A stretch of 21,275 nt of DNA, taken from positions 1-21,275 of the forward strand of contig PLAX01000128.1 in the NCBI GenBank assembly GCA_003135255.1, written 5' to 3'. The notes under the pieces are model-generated. The model had not been told where the DNA came from. It did no database searches and worked only from the letters and a program-made list of their open reading frames with translations. Both the position numbers and the translations under genes were made by a program. Source of the stretch: Candidatus Dormiibacterota bacterium (lineage in GTDB: Bacteria > Chloroflexota > Dormibacteria > Aeolococcales > Aeolococcaceae). Shown here in pieces: positions 1 to 7,950 of the stretch (its first letter is position 1; each line of letters begins with the position of its first letter).

Positions 1-225
1 TCCAGGCGAACGCTGCCCACATTCACCGCGATCGCCGACGCAGGGCACCCGGTGGAGCCGCCGTCAACTCCCGGAGGTCGTGATTGGAACTGGGGTTGCC
101 CGAGATGCCCAACAGCGGATCCCCCGAGGCTGACCAACGGGGTAATCCCGGAAGTCAGAGTCGGGACCCGGTTTCGGTCCCGACGTGTGACCTTGGGTGA
201 AAGGCGGAGGCGAGCAAGCCGCCCG
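1..225. other. Non-coding or unassigned left edge
   Basis: I see no convincing gene here. Frames on both strands are open for stretches, but their translations lack recognisable domains and look like shadows typical of high-GC DNA. The only structure is a 9-bp inverted repeat at 160-184, listed separately. The first bases could belong to a gene cut by the window edge, but nothing supports that. Confidence 0.4.
160..184 (-). terminator. Hairpin downstream of the small membrane protein gene
   Basis: Two perfect 9-base arms (GTCGGGACC at 160-168, GGTCCCGAC at 176-184) flank a 7-base loop. The hairpin lies about 40 bases past the stop codon of the minus-strand gene at 226-408, where a terminator would be expected. 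No T-run follows on the minus strand, so it does not fit a strict intrinsic terminator. It may instead stabilise mRNA 3' ends or be a different type of site. Confidence 0.4.
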
Positions 226-408
226 TCAGATGTTGAGGGTGATCTTGGTGCCGAGGAGGATAAGGGGCCAGAGCAGGATCGCCAGCAGCGCCGACAGGAC
301 GCCGCCAAGGGTCGTGAGGCTGGCAAAGTAGTGATTGTTGTAGGCCACGATCACGCCAATAACCACCCACACCACGAAAACGAGTGATACAGACCTGCGA
401 CCGCCCAT
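226..408 (-). CDS. Small two-helix membrane protein of unknown function
   Basis: A 60-residue hypothetical protein. After a short positively charged start (MGGRR), residues about 6-23 form one hydrophobic helix. A polar turn with YNNHYF follows (about 23-28), and residues about 36-53 form a second helix, so the protein should sit in the cytoplasmic membrane as a hairpin. I chose the ATG at 408 because a strong Shine-Dalgarno (GGGAGGAG, 414-421) lies 5 bases upstream; a TTG six codons earlier would place that sequence inside the gene. I do not recognise the family. It shares the strand of the ABC operon but is separated from it by about 250 bases, so it is probably transcribed separately. Confidence 0.6.
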   Translation of the reverse strand: MGGRRSVSLVFVVWVVIGVIVAYNNHYFASLTTLGGVLSALLAILLWPLILLGTKITLNI

Positions 409-426
409 GGCCTCTCCTCCCGGCAA

Positions 427-661
427 AGCGCCTATCGAACGGAGACGATCTTACAGGGGCAGCACGACGGCCGCCGACCTGCGGGTCGACGCTGGGGCTC
501 TGGAGCCCCTCGGGCTGCCGCCGGCGAGCGTGTAGACAGACACAACCTGCCGCGTTCGAGTTCAAACCAACTCGGCCGATCTCCCGAACTTCGGGCCAAA
601 CGAGCCGGACCGGCCAAGCCACCTCTGAGCGCAGCGTGCCGCGCCGTGGAGGGCAGCTGGA
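427..661. other. Intergenic gap, nothing identified
   Basis: This gap lies between the end of the last ABC ATPase gene (stop at 662) and the start of the small membrane protein gene. Frames are open on both strands, but their translations are arginine/proline-rich and match nothing I know. The only supported element is the Shine-Dalgarno of the small gene just outside at 414-421. A promoter for that gene probably lies here, but I cannot point to convincing -10/-35 hexamers. Confidence 0.4.
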
Positions 662-1588
662 TCAGACCGCCGGCTCGGCTGGCGGCCGAGCCGGCAGCGC
701 CTCCGGGGACGGCCGGGCTCCGTCTCCGGCCGCGAAAGGGTTGGCCACTGCGTTGAGCAGCTGCACCGTGTAGCTGTCCCGGGGGTGCTGCAGGACCTGC
801 TTGGTCCGGCCCTGCTCGACGATCCTCCCCCGGTTGAGGACGATGATCTCGTCCGAGACCACCCTGGCGCCGAGGAGGTCGTGGGTGATGTAGAGCAGGC
901 TCAGGCCACGCTCCTCCCGGAACTTGGCGAGCAGCCTCAGCACCCCAGCGCGCAGGGACACGTCCAGCATCGACACCGGCTCGTCGGCCACGATCAGCTC
1001 AGGGTTGCACGCCAGCGCGCGAGCGATGACGACGCGTTGGCGCTGGCCCCCGGAGAGCTGATGGGGCAACTTGGCCGCATACTGGGTCGGCGGGGTGAGC
1101 CCAACCGTCTCGAGCAGCTCGTGGACGCGGCCCATGGCCTCTCGCGGTGACATGTCCAAGAAGTTCTCGCAGGGTCGCATGACAGCGTACCCGACGGTGT
1201 GCAGTGGGTTGAGGGCGCCGTACGGGTCCTGGAAGATAATCTGCACCCGGCCGTGGAATCTGCGGAGCGCATTCCGGCGCAGGCGTTCCACCGCGAGGTC
1301 GCCGAACGTGATCGATCCCGCCGTGGGACGCTCCGAGCCGGTGATCATCTTGGCGAGCGTGCTCTTGCCGCTGCCGCTGGCTCCCACAAGCGCGACGGCG
1401 GCGCCAGGGGCGATCGTGAACGAGACATCGTCGACCGCGGTCACGGCCTTCTCGCTCCGCAGGCGATTGGCATAGATCTTGGACACGCCGCTGACGACCA
1501 GCGGGGGCACGCTGCTGGCCACGGTGAGACGCCGGTCACCATTGCCCACTAGCGCAGGTTCGGCGGGTACGTCGCCGTCAGCCGACAC
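662..1588 (-). CDS. Dpp/Opp-type ABC transporter ATP-binding protein (DppF/OppF-like)
   Basis: Second ATPase of a Dpp/Opp-family importer; it hydrolyses ATP on the cytoplasmic face to drive uptake. The 308 residues hold a complete nucleotide-binding domain: Walker A GASGSGKST (69-77), Q-loop Gln120 in IIFQDPYGALNP, signature LSGGQRQR (178-185), Walker B LIVADEP (198-204) and H-loop His236. The FQDPYxxLNP segment is typical of DppF/OppF. The C-terminus is short and, unlike the partner ATPase, lacks a cysteine-rich oligo_HPY tail, which fits the F-type subunit. The GTG start at 1588 overlaps the end of the preceding ATPase gene by 11 bases. It is the last gene of the operon 7930-662. A start slightly further in is possible, because the first 25 residues are not conserved. 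Confidence 0.9.
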   Translation of the reverse strand: MSADGDVPAEPALVGNGDRRLTVASSVPPLVVSGVSKIYANRLRSEKAVTAVDDVSFTIAPGAAVALVGASGSGKSTLAKMITGSERPTAGSITFGDLAVERLRRNALRRFHGRVQIIFQDPYGALNPLHTVGYAVMRPCENFLDMSPREAMGRVHELLETVGLTPPTQYAAKLPHQLSGGQRQRVVIARALACNPELIVADEPVSMLDVSLRAGVLRLLAKFREERGLSLLYITHDLLGARVVSDEIIVLNRGRIVEQGRTKQVLQHPRDSYTVQLLNAVANPFAAGDGARPSPEALPARPPAEPAV

Positions 1589-2585
1589 TTCTCATCTCCA
1601 CTGTCGCTCCCACCTCTCGGGCCCTGACGTGGCATGCCGCGGTGCCCTCACCCAGCGGGGACAGCGGTGGCATCTGCTCTGCGCAGACGGCCTCGGCCAG
1701 CCGGCACCGCGGCTCGAAGGGGCATCCGGTGTTGGGCAACGACAGGTCCGGCAGAGCTCCGGAAATCTCGCCCAGCCGGACCTCGTCGGCACGCGGGTCA
1801 GCGTAGCAGCCCAGCAGCGCCTCAGTGTAGGGGTGGTGGGCTCCGCGCAGCAGAGCCTTCGAGGGCTGGCCCTCGACGATCCTTCCCGCGTACATCACCA
1901 CCACCCGGTCGGTGGCCTCGAGCACCACACCCAGGTCGTGGCTGATCAACATCGCCGTGAACCCCTGGTCGCGCTGCAGGTCCTTGATGGTCTGCATGAC
2001 CGCGCCCTGCACGATCACGTCCAGAGCGGTCGTCGGCTCGTCGAAGACGATGAACCGAGGCTGCAGAGAGAGGGCGAGGGCGATGGAAACCCTCTGCCGC
2101 ATCCCCCCGGACAGCTCGTGCGGGAAGCGGTACAGCACCGACTCGGGGAGACGCACCATGTCGATCAGCTCAGCGCCGCGGCGCCGGACGGCCCCCGCCG
2201 AGAACCTCTCACCCTTCCGGGCGTGCGCCTTGAGGACGTCGCCGAGGTGGTGCTCGACGGTGCGCACGGGATTCAGCGCGTTCATCCCGCTCTGGAGCAC
2301 GAGCGCGAAGCCGTTGCGCCGCTGCCGGCGCAGCGCCTCGCCCTCGACGGTGGCGATGTCGACACCGTCGAACTTGATGGCCCCGCCGTCAAGTCGAGCC
2401 GGTGGGCGCAACATGCGGGTGAGCGCGAACGCCAAGGTCGACTTGCCGCACCCCGACTCGCCCACCAGGCCCACGAATTCGCCCTGCTCGAGCGTCAGAT
2501 CGACGTCGCGAACAGACCAGATCCGCACCCCGCGAACCGGCTCGTAGACGACGTTGACGCCACGAGCCTCGAGTAGCACCGTCAT
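1578..2585 (-). CDS. Dpp/Opp-type ABC transporter ATP-binding protein (DppD/OppD-like)
   Basis: First ATPase of the importer, 335 residues. Motifs: Walker A GESGCGKST (42-50), Q-loop Gln98, signature LSGGMRQR (158-165), Walker B FIVFDEP (178-184), H-loop His216. The C-terminus carries the oligo_HPY region (about 240-322): HPYTEALL, then cysteines at 288, 294, 301 and 318. In DppD/OppD proteins four such cysteines can hold an iron-sulfur cluster; whether they do here is inference. The ATG at 2585 overlaps the permease stop codon as ATGA (2582-2585), which supports translational coupling and rules against the longer open frame reaching 2696, whose extra N-terminus would lie inside the permease gene and has no ATPase character. 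Confidence 0.92.
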   Translation of the reverse strand: MTVLLEARGVNVVYEPVRGVRIWSVRDVDLTLEQGEFVGLVGESGCGKSTLAFALTRMLRPPARLDGGAIKFDGVDIATVEGEALRRQRRNGFALVLQSGMNALNPVRTVEHHLGDVLKAHARKGERFSAGAVRRRGAELIDMVRLPESVLYRFPHELSGGMRQRVSIALALSLQPRFIVFDEPTTALDVIVQGAVMQTIKDLQRDQGFTAMLISHDLGVVLEATDRVVVMYAGRIVEGQPSKALLRGAHHPYTEALLGCYADPRADEVRLGEISGALPDLSLPNTGCPFEPRCRLAEAVCAEQMPPLSPLGEGTAACHVRAREVGATVEMRSVG

Positions 2586-3526
2586 GATTTCTCCCGCAGT
2601 CGCGGGTTGGAGAGCGCGTCGACGCCGAAGTTGACCAGCGTGAAGGACACTGCCAGCAGCGCGATCGCCAGGCCAGGAGCGAAGACCAGCACCCATTGGC
2701 CGGTGAGCAGGGCGTTCTGCTGCTGGGCGAAGTAGAGGATGGTTCCCCAGCTCACGGTGCTCGGGTTGCCCAGGCCGAGGAATTCCAGGCTGGCCTCGGC
2801 GAGGATCGCCGCCGTGGCCGCCCCGAAGAAGCTGGCAGCCACCAGCGAGGTCATGTTCGGCAGGATCTCCCGGAAGACGATGCGGAAGAGGCGTTCACCC
2901 GAGAACACCGCCGCAGTCACGTACTCGCGGCTGCGCAGCGTCGTGGCCTGGCTCCGGATGACCCGAGCCCCGGTGGCCCAACTGGTGAAGGCCACCACCA
3001 GGACGATGGTCCATATCGATCGGCCCTGGAGGTAGGCGGCCAGGATGATCATCAGGGGAAGGCCGGGGATGACCAGGGCAAGGTTGGTGATGAAGCTGAG
3101 CACCTCGTCGACCGGGCCGGGGCGGTAGCCGGCGACGAGGCCCATGGTCACCGCCACCAGGGTCGCCAGCGCCCCCGCCGCCAGCCCCACCATCAGGGTG
3201 ATTCGCGACCCGTAGATCATCTGCGAGAACACGTCCTGACCGTTCCCGGTGGTGCCGAGCCAGTTGGTGGCGGTGGGGCCGCTGTAAGGCGTGAATGTCG
3301 TCGCGGTCGGGGAATGCGGCGCAATCAGCGGAGCGCAGATGGCGATCAGGATGTCGAACCCGATGATGCACAGGCCGACCCGTGCCTTACGGTTGCTCCA
3401 GAGCGTGCGCAGCGCTCGGCCCAGGAAGAGAAGCGAAGTCGGGATCGCCTCACTGGCGGGCCCGCCCCTGACCTCGACTCCCGCACCGGGCGATTCCGGC
3501 GGTGGAGCGGCGGTGACGATGGTCAT
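2582..3526 (-). CDS. Dpp/Opp-type ABC transporter permease (DppC/OppC-like)
   Basis: Second membrane-spanning subunit of the importer, 314 residues. A cytoplasmic N-terminus of about 48 residues leads into TM1 (about 50-70), then the short extracytoplasmic segment with the LGTTGNGQDVFSQMIYGSR pattern characteristic of DppC/OppC (90-108), and about five further helices. The cytoplasmic EAA-type loop that contacts the ATPases is visible at 201-224 (EYVTAAVFSGE...FREILPN). The C-terminus NFGVDALSNPRLR is a variant of the usual family ending. Its ATG overlaps the stop of the upstream permease gene as ATGA (3523-3526), and its own stop overlaps the ATPase start, so three consecutive genes are probably translated in a coupled chain. 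Confidence 0.92.
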   Translation of the reverse strand: MTIVTAAPPPESPGAGVEVRGGPASEAIPTSLLFLGRALRTLWSNRKARVGLCIIGFDILIAICAPLIAPHSPTATTFTPYSGPTATNWLGTTGNGQDVFSQMIYGSRITLMVGLAAGALATLVAVTMGLVAGYRPGPVDEVLSFITNLALVIPGLPLMIILAAYLQGRSIWTIVLVVAFTSWATGARVIRSQATTLRSREYVTAAVFSGERLFRIVFREILPNMTSLVAASFFGAATAAILAEASLEFLGLGNPSTVSWGTILYFAQQQNALLTGQWVLVFAPGLAIALLAVSFTLVNFGVDALSNPRLREKS

Positions 3527-4512
3527 TGGCCCACCCTGGGGTCGAGGCGCACGTAGAGCAGGTCGACGATGAAGATGGCGACCAGCATGCTCACCGTGAT
3601 GACCAGGAACAGCGCCTGCATGAGCGGATAGTCGTGATTGGAGACGGCGATGTAGAGGAGGTTGCCGAGACCGGGATAGCCGAACACTCCCTCGACGAGG
3701 ACCGCCCCGCCCACGACCGCCCCCAGCGACAGCCCGAAGGCGGTGACGTTGGGCAGCAGGGCGTTACGCGCGGCGTAGAGCAGAGCCACGGTCCTCGTGC
3801 GCAGGCCGTTGGCCTCAGCGAAGGTCACGTAGTCCTCGCCCAGGGTGTTGATCATGTTGTTGCGCATGCCGAACACCCAGCCGGAGAGCGAGGTGATCGC
3901 CAGCGCCAAGGCGGGGAGGATGCTGTGGTCGAACGCATCGGCCAGGAACGACAGGCTCAGGCTTGGCGTGACGCCGGGGCTGTACCCGCCCTTGATGGGG
4001 AACCAGCCCAACTTGAAGGACAGCCAGTAGAGGGCCAGCAGCCCGAGCCAGAAGGGCGGGAAGCCTGCGAAGAAGGTGGCGCCGACGGTTATCACCGAGT
4101 CGGCGGCCTTGCCCCGCCGCCAACCGGCGTATACGCCCAGCAGGGTCCCGATGATGAACGCAAAGATCGTGGTCGACCCGACCAGAACCAGCGTCCAGGG
4201 CGCGGCACTGCCAATTGCCTGAGCGACCGTCTCGTTCGGGAACGAGTACGAGACTCCGAAGTTGAAGTGGGCGATGCCAGTCAGATACTGCCAGTACTGG
4301 GTGATGAGGCTGCCGTGCGGCACCCCCAGCTGCATCTCGATGGCTGTCCGCTCGGCGTTTGTAATCGTCACCCCGGCGGCGGCGAGCTTGCCCAGGGCAG
4401 CGTCGACCGGCGACCCAGGCATGAGCCTGGGGAGGAGGAAGTTGAGGGTCAGCGCGGCCCAGAGAGTGATGACGAAGAGCACCACCTTGCGGCGCACGTA
4501 CCGGTATCTCAC
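3523..4512 (-). CDS. Dpp/Opp-type ABC transporter permease (DppB/OppB-like)
   Basis: First permease of the importer, 329 residues. TM1 lies at about 9-29, followed by the family's large extracytoplasmic loop (30-100) containing LMPGSPVDA and the LGVPHGSLITQYWQYL segment. Then come about five more helices. The EAA-type loop lies at about 226-254 (EDYVTFAEANGLR...ARNALLP), and GVFGYPGLGNLL (276-287) is a conserved DppB/OppB signature. It follows the solute-binding protein gene after 39 bases and is directly coupled to the second permease. Which sugars or peptides pass cannot be read from the permease sequence. Confidence 0.92.
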   Translation of the reverse strand: MRYRYVRRKVVLFVITLWAALTLNFLLPRLMPGSPVDAALGKLAAAGVTITNAERTAIEMQLGVPHGSLITQYWQYLTGIAHFNFGVSYSFPNETVAQAIGSAAPWTLVLVGSTTIFAFIIGTLLGVYAGWRRGKAADSVITVGATFFAGFPPFWLGLLALYWLSFKLGWFPIKGGYSPGVTPSLSLSFLADAFDHSILPALALAITSLSGWVFGMRNNMINTLGEDYVTFAEANGLRTRTVALLYAARNALLPNVTAFGLSLGAVVGGAVLVEGVFGYPGLGNLLYIAVSNHDYPLMQALFLVITVSMLVAIFIVDLLYVRLDPRVGQ

Positions 4513-4551
4513 CTCACGCTCCTATTGACTATCGCTGAATACGGCACCAGC

Positions 4552-6234
4552 TTATGGAGCGCTCTTGAGGTGGGTGATCACCGTCAGCAGGGCGTTGTTG
4601 TACGGAGTCGGCAGGGTGTAGGGGTCCGAGGCCGAAGGCCAGCCCGTGAAGTGCTTGGTGGAGAAGAGGCCCCAACTGCCGCCGTAGTACATCAGAACGA
4701 CGGGAACCTGGCTGTACATGATGCTCTCGAGCTGCGCGGTCGCCTGCATCTGCACCGAGGGGGAGGTGGCCGCTGCCAGCGCGGCGAGCGCCTGGTCCGC
4801 GGCCGGGTCCTTGAAGCGCTCAAAGTTGTTGACGGTCGGTGTGTTCACCGGAGCCGCGAAGGCGCTGCTCAGCGCCTGGTCGAAGTCGGTGTAGGGGCTG
4901 CCCGTGCCGCCGTAGCCGCCGATGGCGGCGTCGAAGGTCCCGCCTTGGATCTCCGACGAGTACTGGGCGTACTGAGGGGTGTCCAGGGTGACCTTGATGC
5001 CGATAGCGCCGAGCTCAGTCGAGACCTCCGTGCCCGCCGCGAGCCAATCGCTGAAGCTGACGGGCACGACAATGGTCATGCTGGCCTGGACGCCGCCCGG
5101 GCCGACCAGACTGGCGCCTTGCTGGGTGTACCCCGCCTTGGTGAAGTCGGCGAGGGCCGACGACCGGTCCTGGCTGATCAGACCGGTGTTGGGAATGCTC
5201 GGGTCGAGCCACTTCTCCAGGTTGGGGAGGACCAGCCCGGTCATGCTGGCCGGCTGCATGTAGCCGTTGACGGCCTTGGCGGCGATGGTCGTGCGGTCCA
5301 GGGCCTCTGACAGGCCCATCCGAAAGTTGACGTCGTTGTAGGGTGCCTTGGTCAGGTTGAGGTAGAGGCCGATGACGCCGCCCGGCGGGAACCAGTACGT
5401 ATTGTGCGTCGGATCTTTGGCAACGTACGTCTGCTTGACGTCGGGTAGGTAGTTGTAGGACCAGTCGTAGTCGCCGGCGACCACCTCGAGTTGGTTGGTG
5501 CTCTGGTTGGTCGACTGCGCCGGGAACACCACCTCGGACGGCACGATGGTGGCGGCTCCCCAATAGCTCGGGTTCTTCTTCAGGGTGTACTGAGTGGGCG
5601 CAAACTGACCGAGGGTGAAGGGCCCAGTCCCGACCGGATGGTCGTTTGTGTACGCCACCGGATCGGAGATGGAGGCCCACAGGTGCTCCGGCACGATCGG
5701 GACCTGGGCGATGGTGTCCGCGAAGGGGACGTCCGGGGACTTGAGCGTGAACGTGACGTCCTTGCCCGACGCGGAAACGGCGGTGATTGCGCTCCAGATG
5801 CCGGTGCTGTCGAAGGCCGGGTACTTCTTGAGCAGGTTGAACGTGAAGACGACGTCTGCCGCAGAGAAAGGCTTGCCGTCGCTCCACTTCACGCTCTGCC
5901 GGATCGTGTAAACCAAGGTCGTCGGATCCGTAAATGCGTACCCGGTGGCGAGGAACGGCGTGTACACGCCGCTGATTGTGCTGGGAATCTCAAGGGGCTC
6001 GTAGATCAGGCGCGTTCCACCGAGTTCGGCCGCCTGGAGGGGGTTGAAATCCTCCACCAGGGTGGGGTTACCCCTATCGCCCTGAATCGTCAGGATGCCT
6101 CCTCCCGCCGTCGCACCCCCGCCACCACTACTCGTACTACTCGTGCCGGACGAGCAGCCAGCCAGGCCAATCATCGCTACCACCGTGACAGCTCCCGCTG
6201 CCGCGACTCGCCCCGATCTGCATCTTAGGAACAT
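4552..6234 (-). CDS. Family-5 solute-binding lipoprotein of the Dpp/Opp-type importer
   Basis: Extracytoplasmic substrate-binding protein, 560 residues, the usual length for SBP_bac_5. The N-terminus is a lipoprotein signal peptide: arginines at 4, 6 and 9, a hydrophobic core, and lipobox LAGC with Cys27 as the lipidated residue, followed by a Ser/Gly/Thr linker (28-46). Family landmarks include the VKWSDGKPFSAADVVFTF segment, GTGPF, and NDVNFRMGLSEALDR before the ligand-binding C-lobe. The ATG at 6234 was chosen over an upstream frame extension because it starts exactly at the signal peptide and has GGAG (6242-6245) 7 bases upstream. The gene lies 37 bases after a secreted glucan-active protein, suggesting an oligosaccharide ligand; the family binds peptides, nickel or oligosaccharides, so this is inference. 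Confidence 0.9.
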   Translation of the reverse strand: MFLRCRSGRVAAAGAVTVVAMIGLAGCSSGTSSTSSGGGGATAGGGILTIQGDRGNPTLVEDFNPLQAAELGGTRLIYEPLEIPSTISGVYTPFLATGYAFTDPTTLVYTIRQSVKWSDGKPFSAADVVFTFNLLKKYPAFDSTGIWSAITAVSASGKDVTFTLKSPDVPFADTIAQVPIVPEHLWASISDPVAYTNDHPVGTGPFTLGQFAPTQYTLKKNPSYWGAATIVPSEVVFPAQSTNQSTNQLEVVAGDYDWSYNYLPDVKQTYVAKDPTHNTYWFPPGGVIGLYLNLTKAPYNDVNFRMGLSEALDRTTIAAKAVNGYMQPASMTGLVLPNLEKWLDPSIPNTGLISQDRSSALADFTKAGYTQQGASLVGPGGVQASMTIVVPVSFSDWLAAGTEVSTELGAIGIKVTLDTPQYAQYSSEIQGGTFDAAIGGYGGTGSPYTDFDQALSSAFAAPVNTPTVNNFERFKDPAADQALAALAAATSPSVQMQATAQLESIMYSQVPVVLMYYGGSWGLFSTKHFTGWPSASDPYTLPTPYNNALLTVITHLKSAP

Positions 6235-6241
6235 GCTCGAT

Positions 6242-6245
6242 CTCC
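6242..6245 (-). promoter_or_regulatory. Ribosome binding site of the solute-binding protein gene
   Basis: GGAG on the minus strand, 7 bases before the ATG at 6234. It decides the start of the lipoprotein gene in favour of the signal-peptide methionine. It sits in the 37-base gap after the preceding glycosidase gene, which leaves little room for a separate promoter. Confidence 0.65.
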
Positions 6246-6271
6246 GATACCTGAGAGCTTCAGTTGAGTGC

Positions 6272-7930
6272 CTACCGAATCGACATCGTCTCCATCGAGA
6301 GGTACGTCCTTGCGGCCCAGGACACAGGATCTTCCGCGAAGTGCCGCTGCATGGCACGGTTTTGGAGCGCGTTGTCCAGAGACGCCATGATCATAGACTG
6401 ATCGAGCACCAGGTAGCGGTGGCCGACGGCGCCGGTCGTTGGGCTGACGGCATCGAAGAAGCCGTCGGAACCGTAGAGTCCGGGGTAGAGGCTGCGCAGG
6501 TTCTGGATGTTGGCGTACGCCTGCCGCGGCGCCACATCCAGGGCAAGGAAGGATGCGTACGGCGTGACGACGTCCTCGGTGGCGCACCCGTGGCATTGTG
6601 ACAGTCCCTCGTTCGGGTGTTCAGCGTTGGCCCCGGTGCCGTAGTAGGGAAGCGTCAGGCCCTCGACGCCGAAGCTGCCGTAGCCACCGCTGTCGTCGGC
6701 GGTGCTGGATGGAGACATCCCCCAGACCGAGTAGCCAAGCTTCTGGGTCGCATACTGGATCTGGACCTCGGCGCTGCGCAGGTCAGCGAGACCGAAGCTG
6801 TTTGGCCCCCAGGAGGTCTCGGGCACCACCTCGTTGGCCATGAGGGCCTCGAACATGCCACCCGAATAGGTCGGGATGAAGGTCAGATCGCTTCCGGGAT
6901 AGGTGTAGTGCCCCTCCCACACCAGAAACTGCTGGCCCGACTGCGGATCCGTGTAGGTCTGCCAGTGGCCGCCCATCGGCCACTGCCCCTGCCAGGAGAA
7001 GTCGGGGTCCGTGGCCTGGCAATCGGAGTACGGAGCCGGCGGTGGAAGTTCCCGCCAACTGCGCCACCACACATTCCCGGGCATCTGGCGCAGCCCCATA
7101 CCGATGTAGGCGGAGATGCGGGGATCGCTGTAGAGAGCTCCGTTGTGGTAGTAGTGTTCCCAGTTGTCACCCTGACTCGGCGGCAGCCCGACGTAGTAGC
7201 CGCCGAACATCTGACCGGTCGGCTGATTGCCAGGAACGCTCGGATTGGTGTTGCAGTGCGTCTCCGGACCATTGTCGTAGAAGAGGCTGAAGTTCATCGG
7301 GCTGAGGAGGCTGTCCACCAGGTGCTTCAGCTCGGGCATGGCCTCCCGGACAACAATCAACCCCGACGCGTACCAGCCGTTGTCAACGTTGGAGACGAAG
7401 TAGCAGTTGTCGAAGGTCGGCGTGGTCTCCACTGAACAGTCGATGTCGCCGGGATTCCTGATGGTGTCACCGTTGGTGGTGTCATACCACTGGTAGAGGA
7501 ATCCATCGTAGCGCTTCAGCGCCTGCACCTCGGTCAGCGTCGACTCCAGCAGTGCGTCCGCCTGGGGCCGGCGGATCAGACCGAGGTCGTTGGCGGCGAC
7601 GACGGCCCAGAGGTAGACGCCGATGTCGGCTGCCGAGGTGTAGTCGCCGTGAGCGGTGGGTGTGGACGAACCACCGGCAAAGGTGACGTTGTCCATCGGC
7701 AGATGCGTGTTCGGATCAACGTCGACGCTGTAGAAGTGCCACGTGGCCCGGGCGATGCTGAACAGGTTCGCCTGCTGCGCGCTGGTGAGACCGCCGTAGT
7801 TCTCGACGGAGCTTCCCTCCCCGCCGGCGGCACTCGCCTGCAACGGCGCCAACGTCAGCGCGATGAGAGCCGCTGCCACCGGCCAGCGCCTCAGCTTCTC
7901 CGAGCCGAACGGTCTCTCTCTTCTCGTCAC
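6272..7930 (-). CDS. Secreted PF10091 glycoamylase/GH144-like protein
   Basis: An exported protein of 552 residues, probably acting on glucans outside the cell. Residues 1-34 form a signal peptide: basic start with RR pairs, hydrophobic core 17-30, and ASA before a likely cleavage after Ala34. The rest resembles the PF10091 'glycoamylase' domain: VDNGWYASGLIVVREA (182-197), GGMFEALM (357-364), WGMSPSSTADDSGGYGSFG (403-421), EDVVTPYASFLALDVAP (452-468), then YGSDGFFDA (486-494) and LVLDQSMIMASLDNAL (507-522). Known PF10091 members include GH144 endo-beta-1,2-glucanases and the central domain of cyclic beta-1,2-glucan synthases; substrate here is inferred. The signal peptide is in frame with a GTG at 7930, which lacks a well-spaced Shine-Dalgarno. 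That GTG overlaps the stop of a 7-codon leader ORF, so the true start is uncertain. First intact gene of the transporter operon. Confidence 0.85.
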   Translation of the reverse strand: MTRRERPFGSEKLRRWPVAAALIALTLAPLQASAAGGEGSSVENYGGLTSAQQANLFSIARATWHFYSVDVDPNTHLPMDNVTFAGGSSTPTAHGDYTSAADIGVYLWAVVAANDLGLIRRPQADALLESTLTEVQALKRYDGFLYQWYDTTNGDTIRNPGDIDCSVETTPTFDNCYFVSNVDNGWYASGLIVVREAMPELKHLVDSLLSPMNFSLFYDNGPETHCNTNPSVPGNQPTGQMFGGYYVGLPPSQGDNWEHYYHNGALYSDPRISAYIGMGLRQMPGNVWWRSWRELPPPAPYSDCQATDPDFSWQGQWPMGGHWQTYTDPQSGQQFLVWEGHYTYPGSDLTFIPTYSGGMFEALMANEVVPETSWGPNSFGLADLRSAEVQIQYATQKLGYSVWGMSPSSTADDSGGYGSFGVEGLTLPYYGTGANAEHPNEGLSQCHGCATEDVVTPYASFLALDVAPRQAYANIQNLRSLYPGLYGSDGFFDAVSPTTGAVGHRYLVLDQSMIMASLDNALQNRAMQRHFAEDPVSWAARTYLSMETMSIR

Positions 7931-7950
7931 AGGCCTCGGCTCGTCCTCAT
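7927..7950 (-). CDS. Possible 7-residue leader ORF coupled to the PF10091 gene
   Basis: An ATG at 7950 has the best Shine-Dalgarno of the region but encodes only MRTSRGL before TGA (7927-7929). That TGA overlaps the GTG start of the PF10091 gene (7928-7930) as GTGA. The ATG itself overlaps, as ATGA (7947-7950), the stop codon of the chimaeric remnant ORF upstream. It may be a real leader that delivers ribosomes to the GTG. Alternatively the true gene start was this ATG and a one-base indel has separated it from the signal peptide. Confidence 0.4.
   Translation of the reverse strand: MRTSRGL

Noticed and set aside
499..510. Partial copy (TGGAGCCC) of the tRNA-Thr(GGT) 3' end as an attachment site
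   Set aside because: Only 8 bases match and similarity ends at once; matches of that length are expected by chance in GC-rich DNA.
2586..2696. Longer N-terminus for the DppD-like ATPase
   Set aside because: The extra 37 residues lie inside the DppC-like permease gene and show no ATPase character; the ATGA overlap at 2582-2585 gives a better start.
3526..5310. 594-codon open frame on the plus strand
   Set aside because: It lies antisense to the permease and solute-binding protein genes. Its composition (His/Gln/Arg/Gly-rich, no domain) is that of a high-GC shadow frame.
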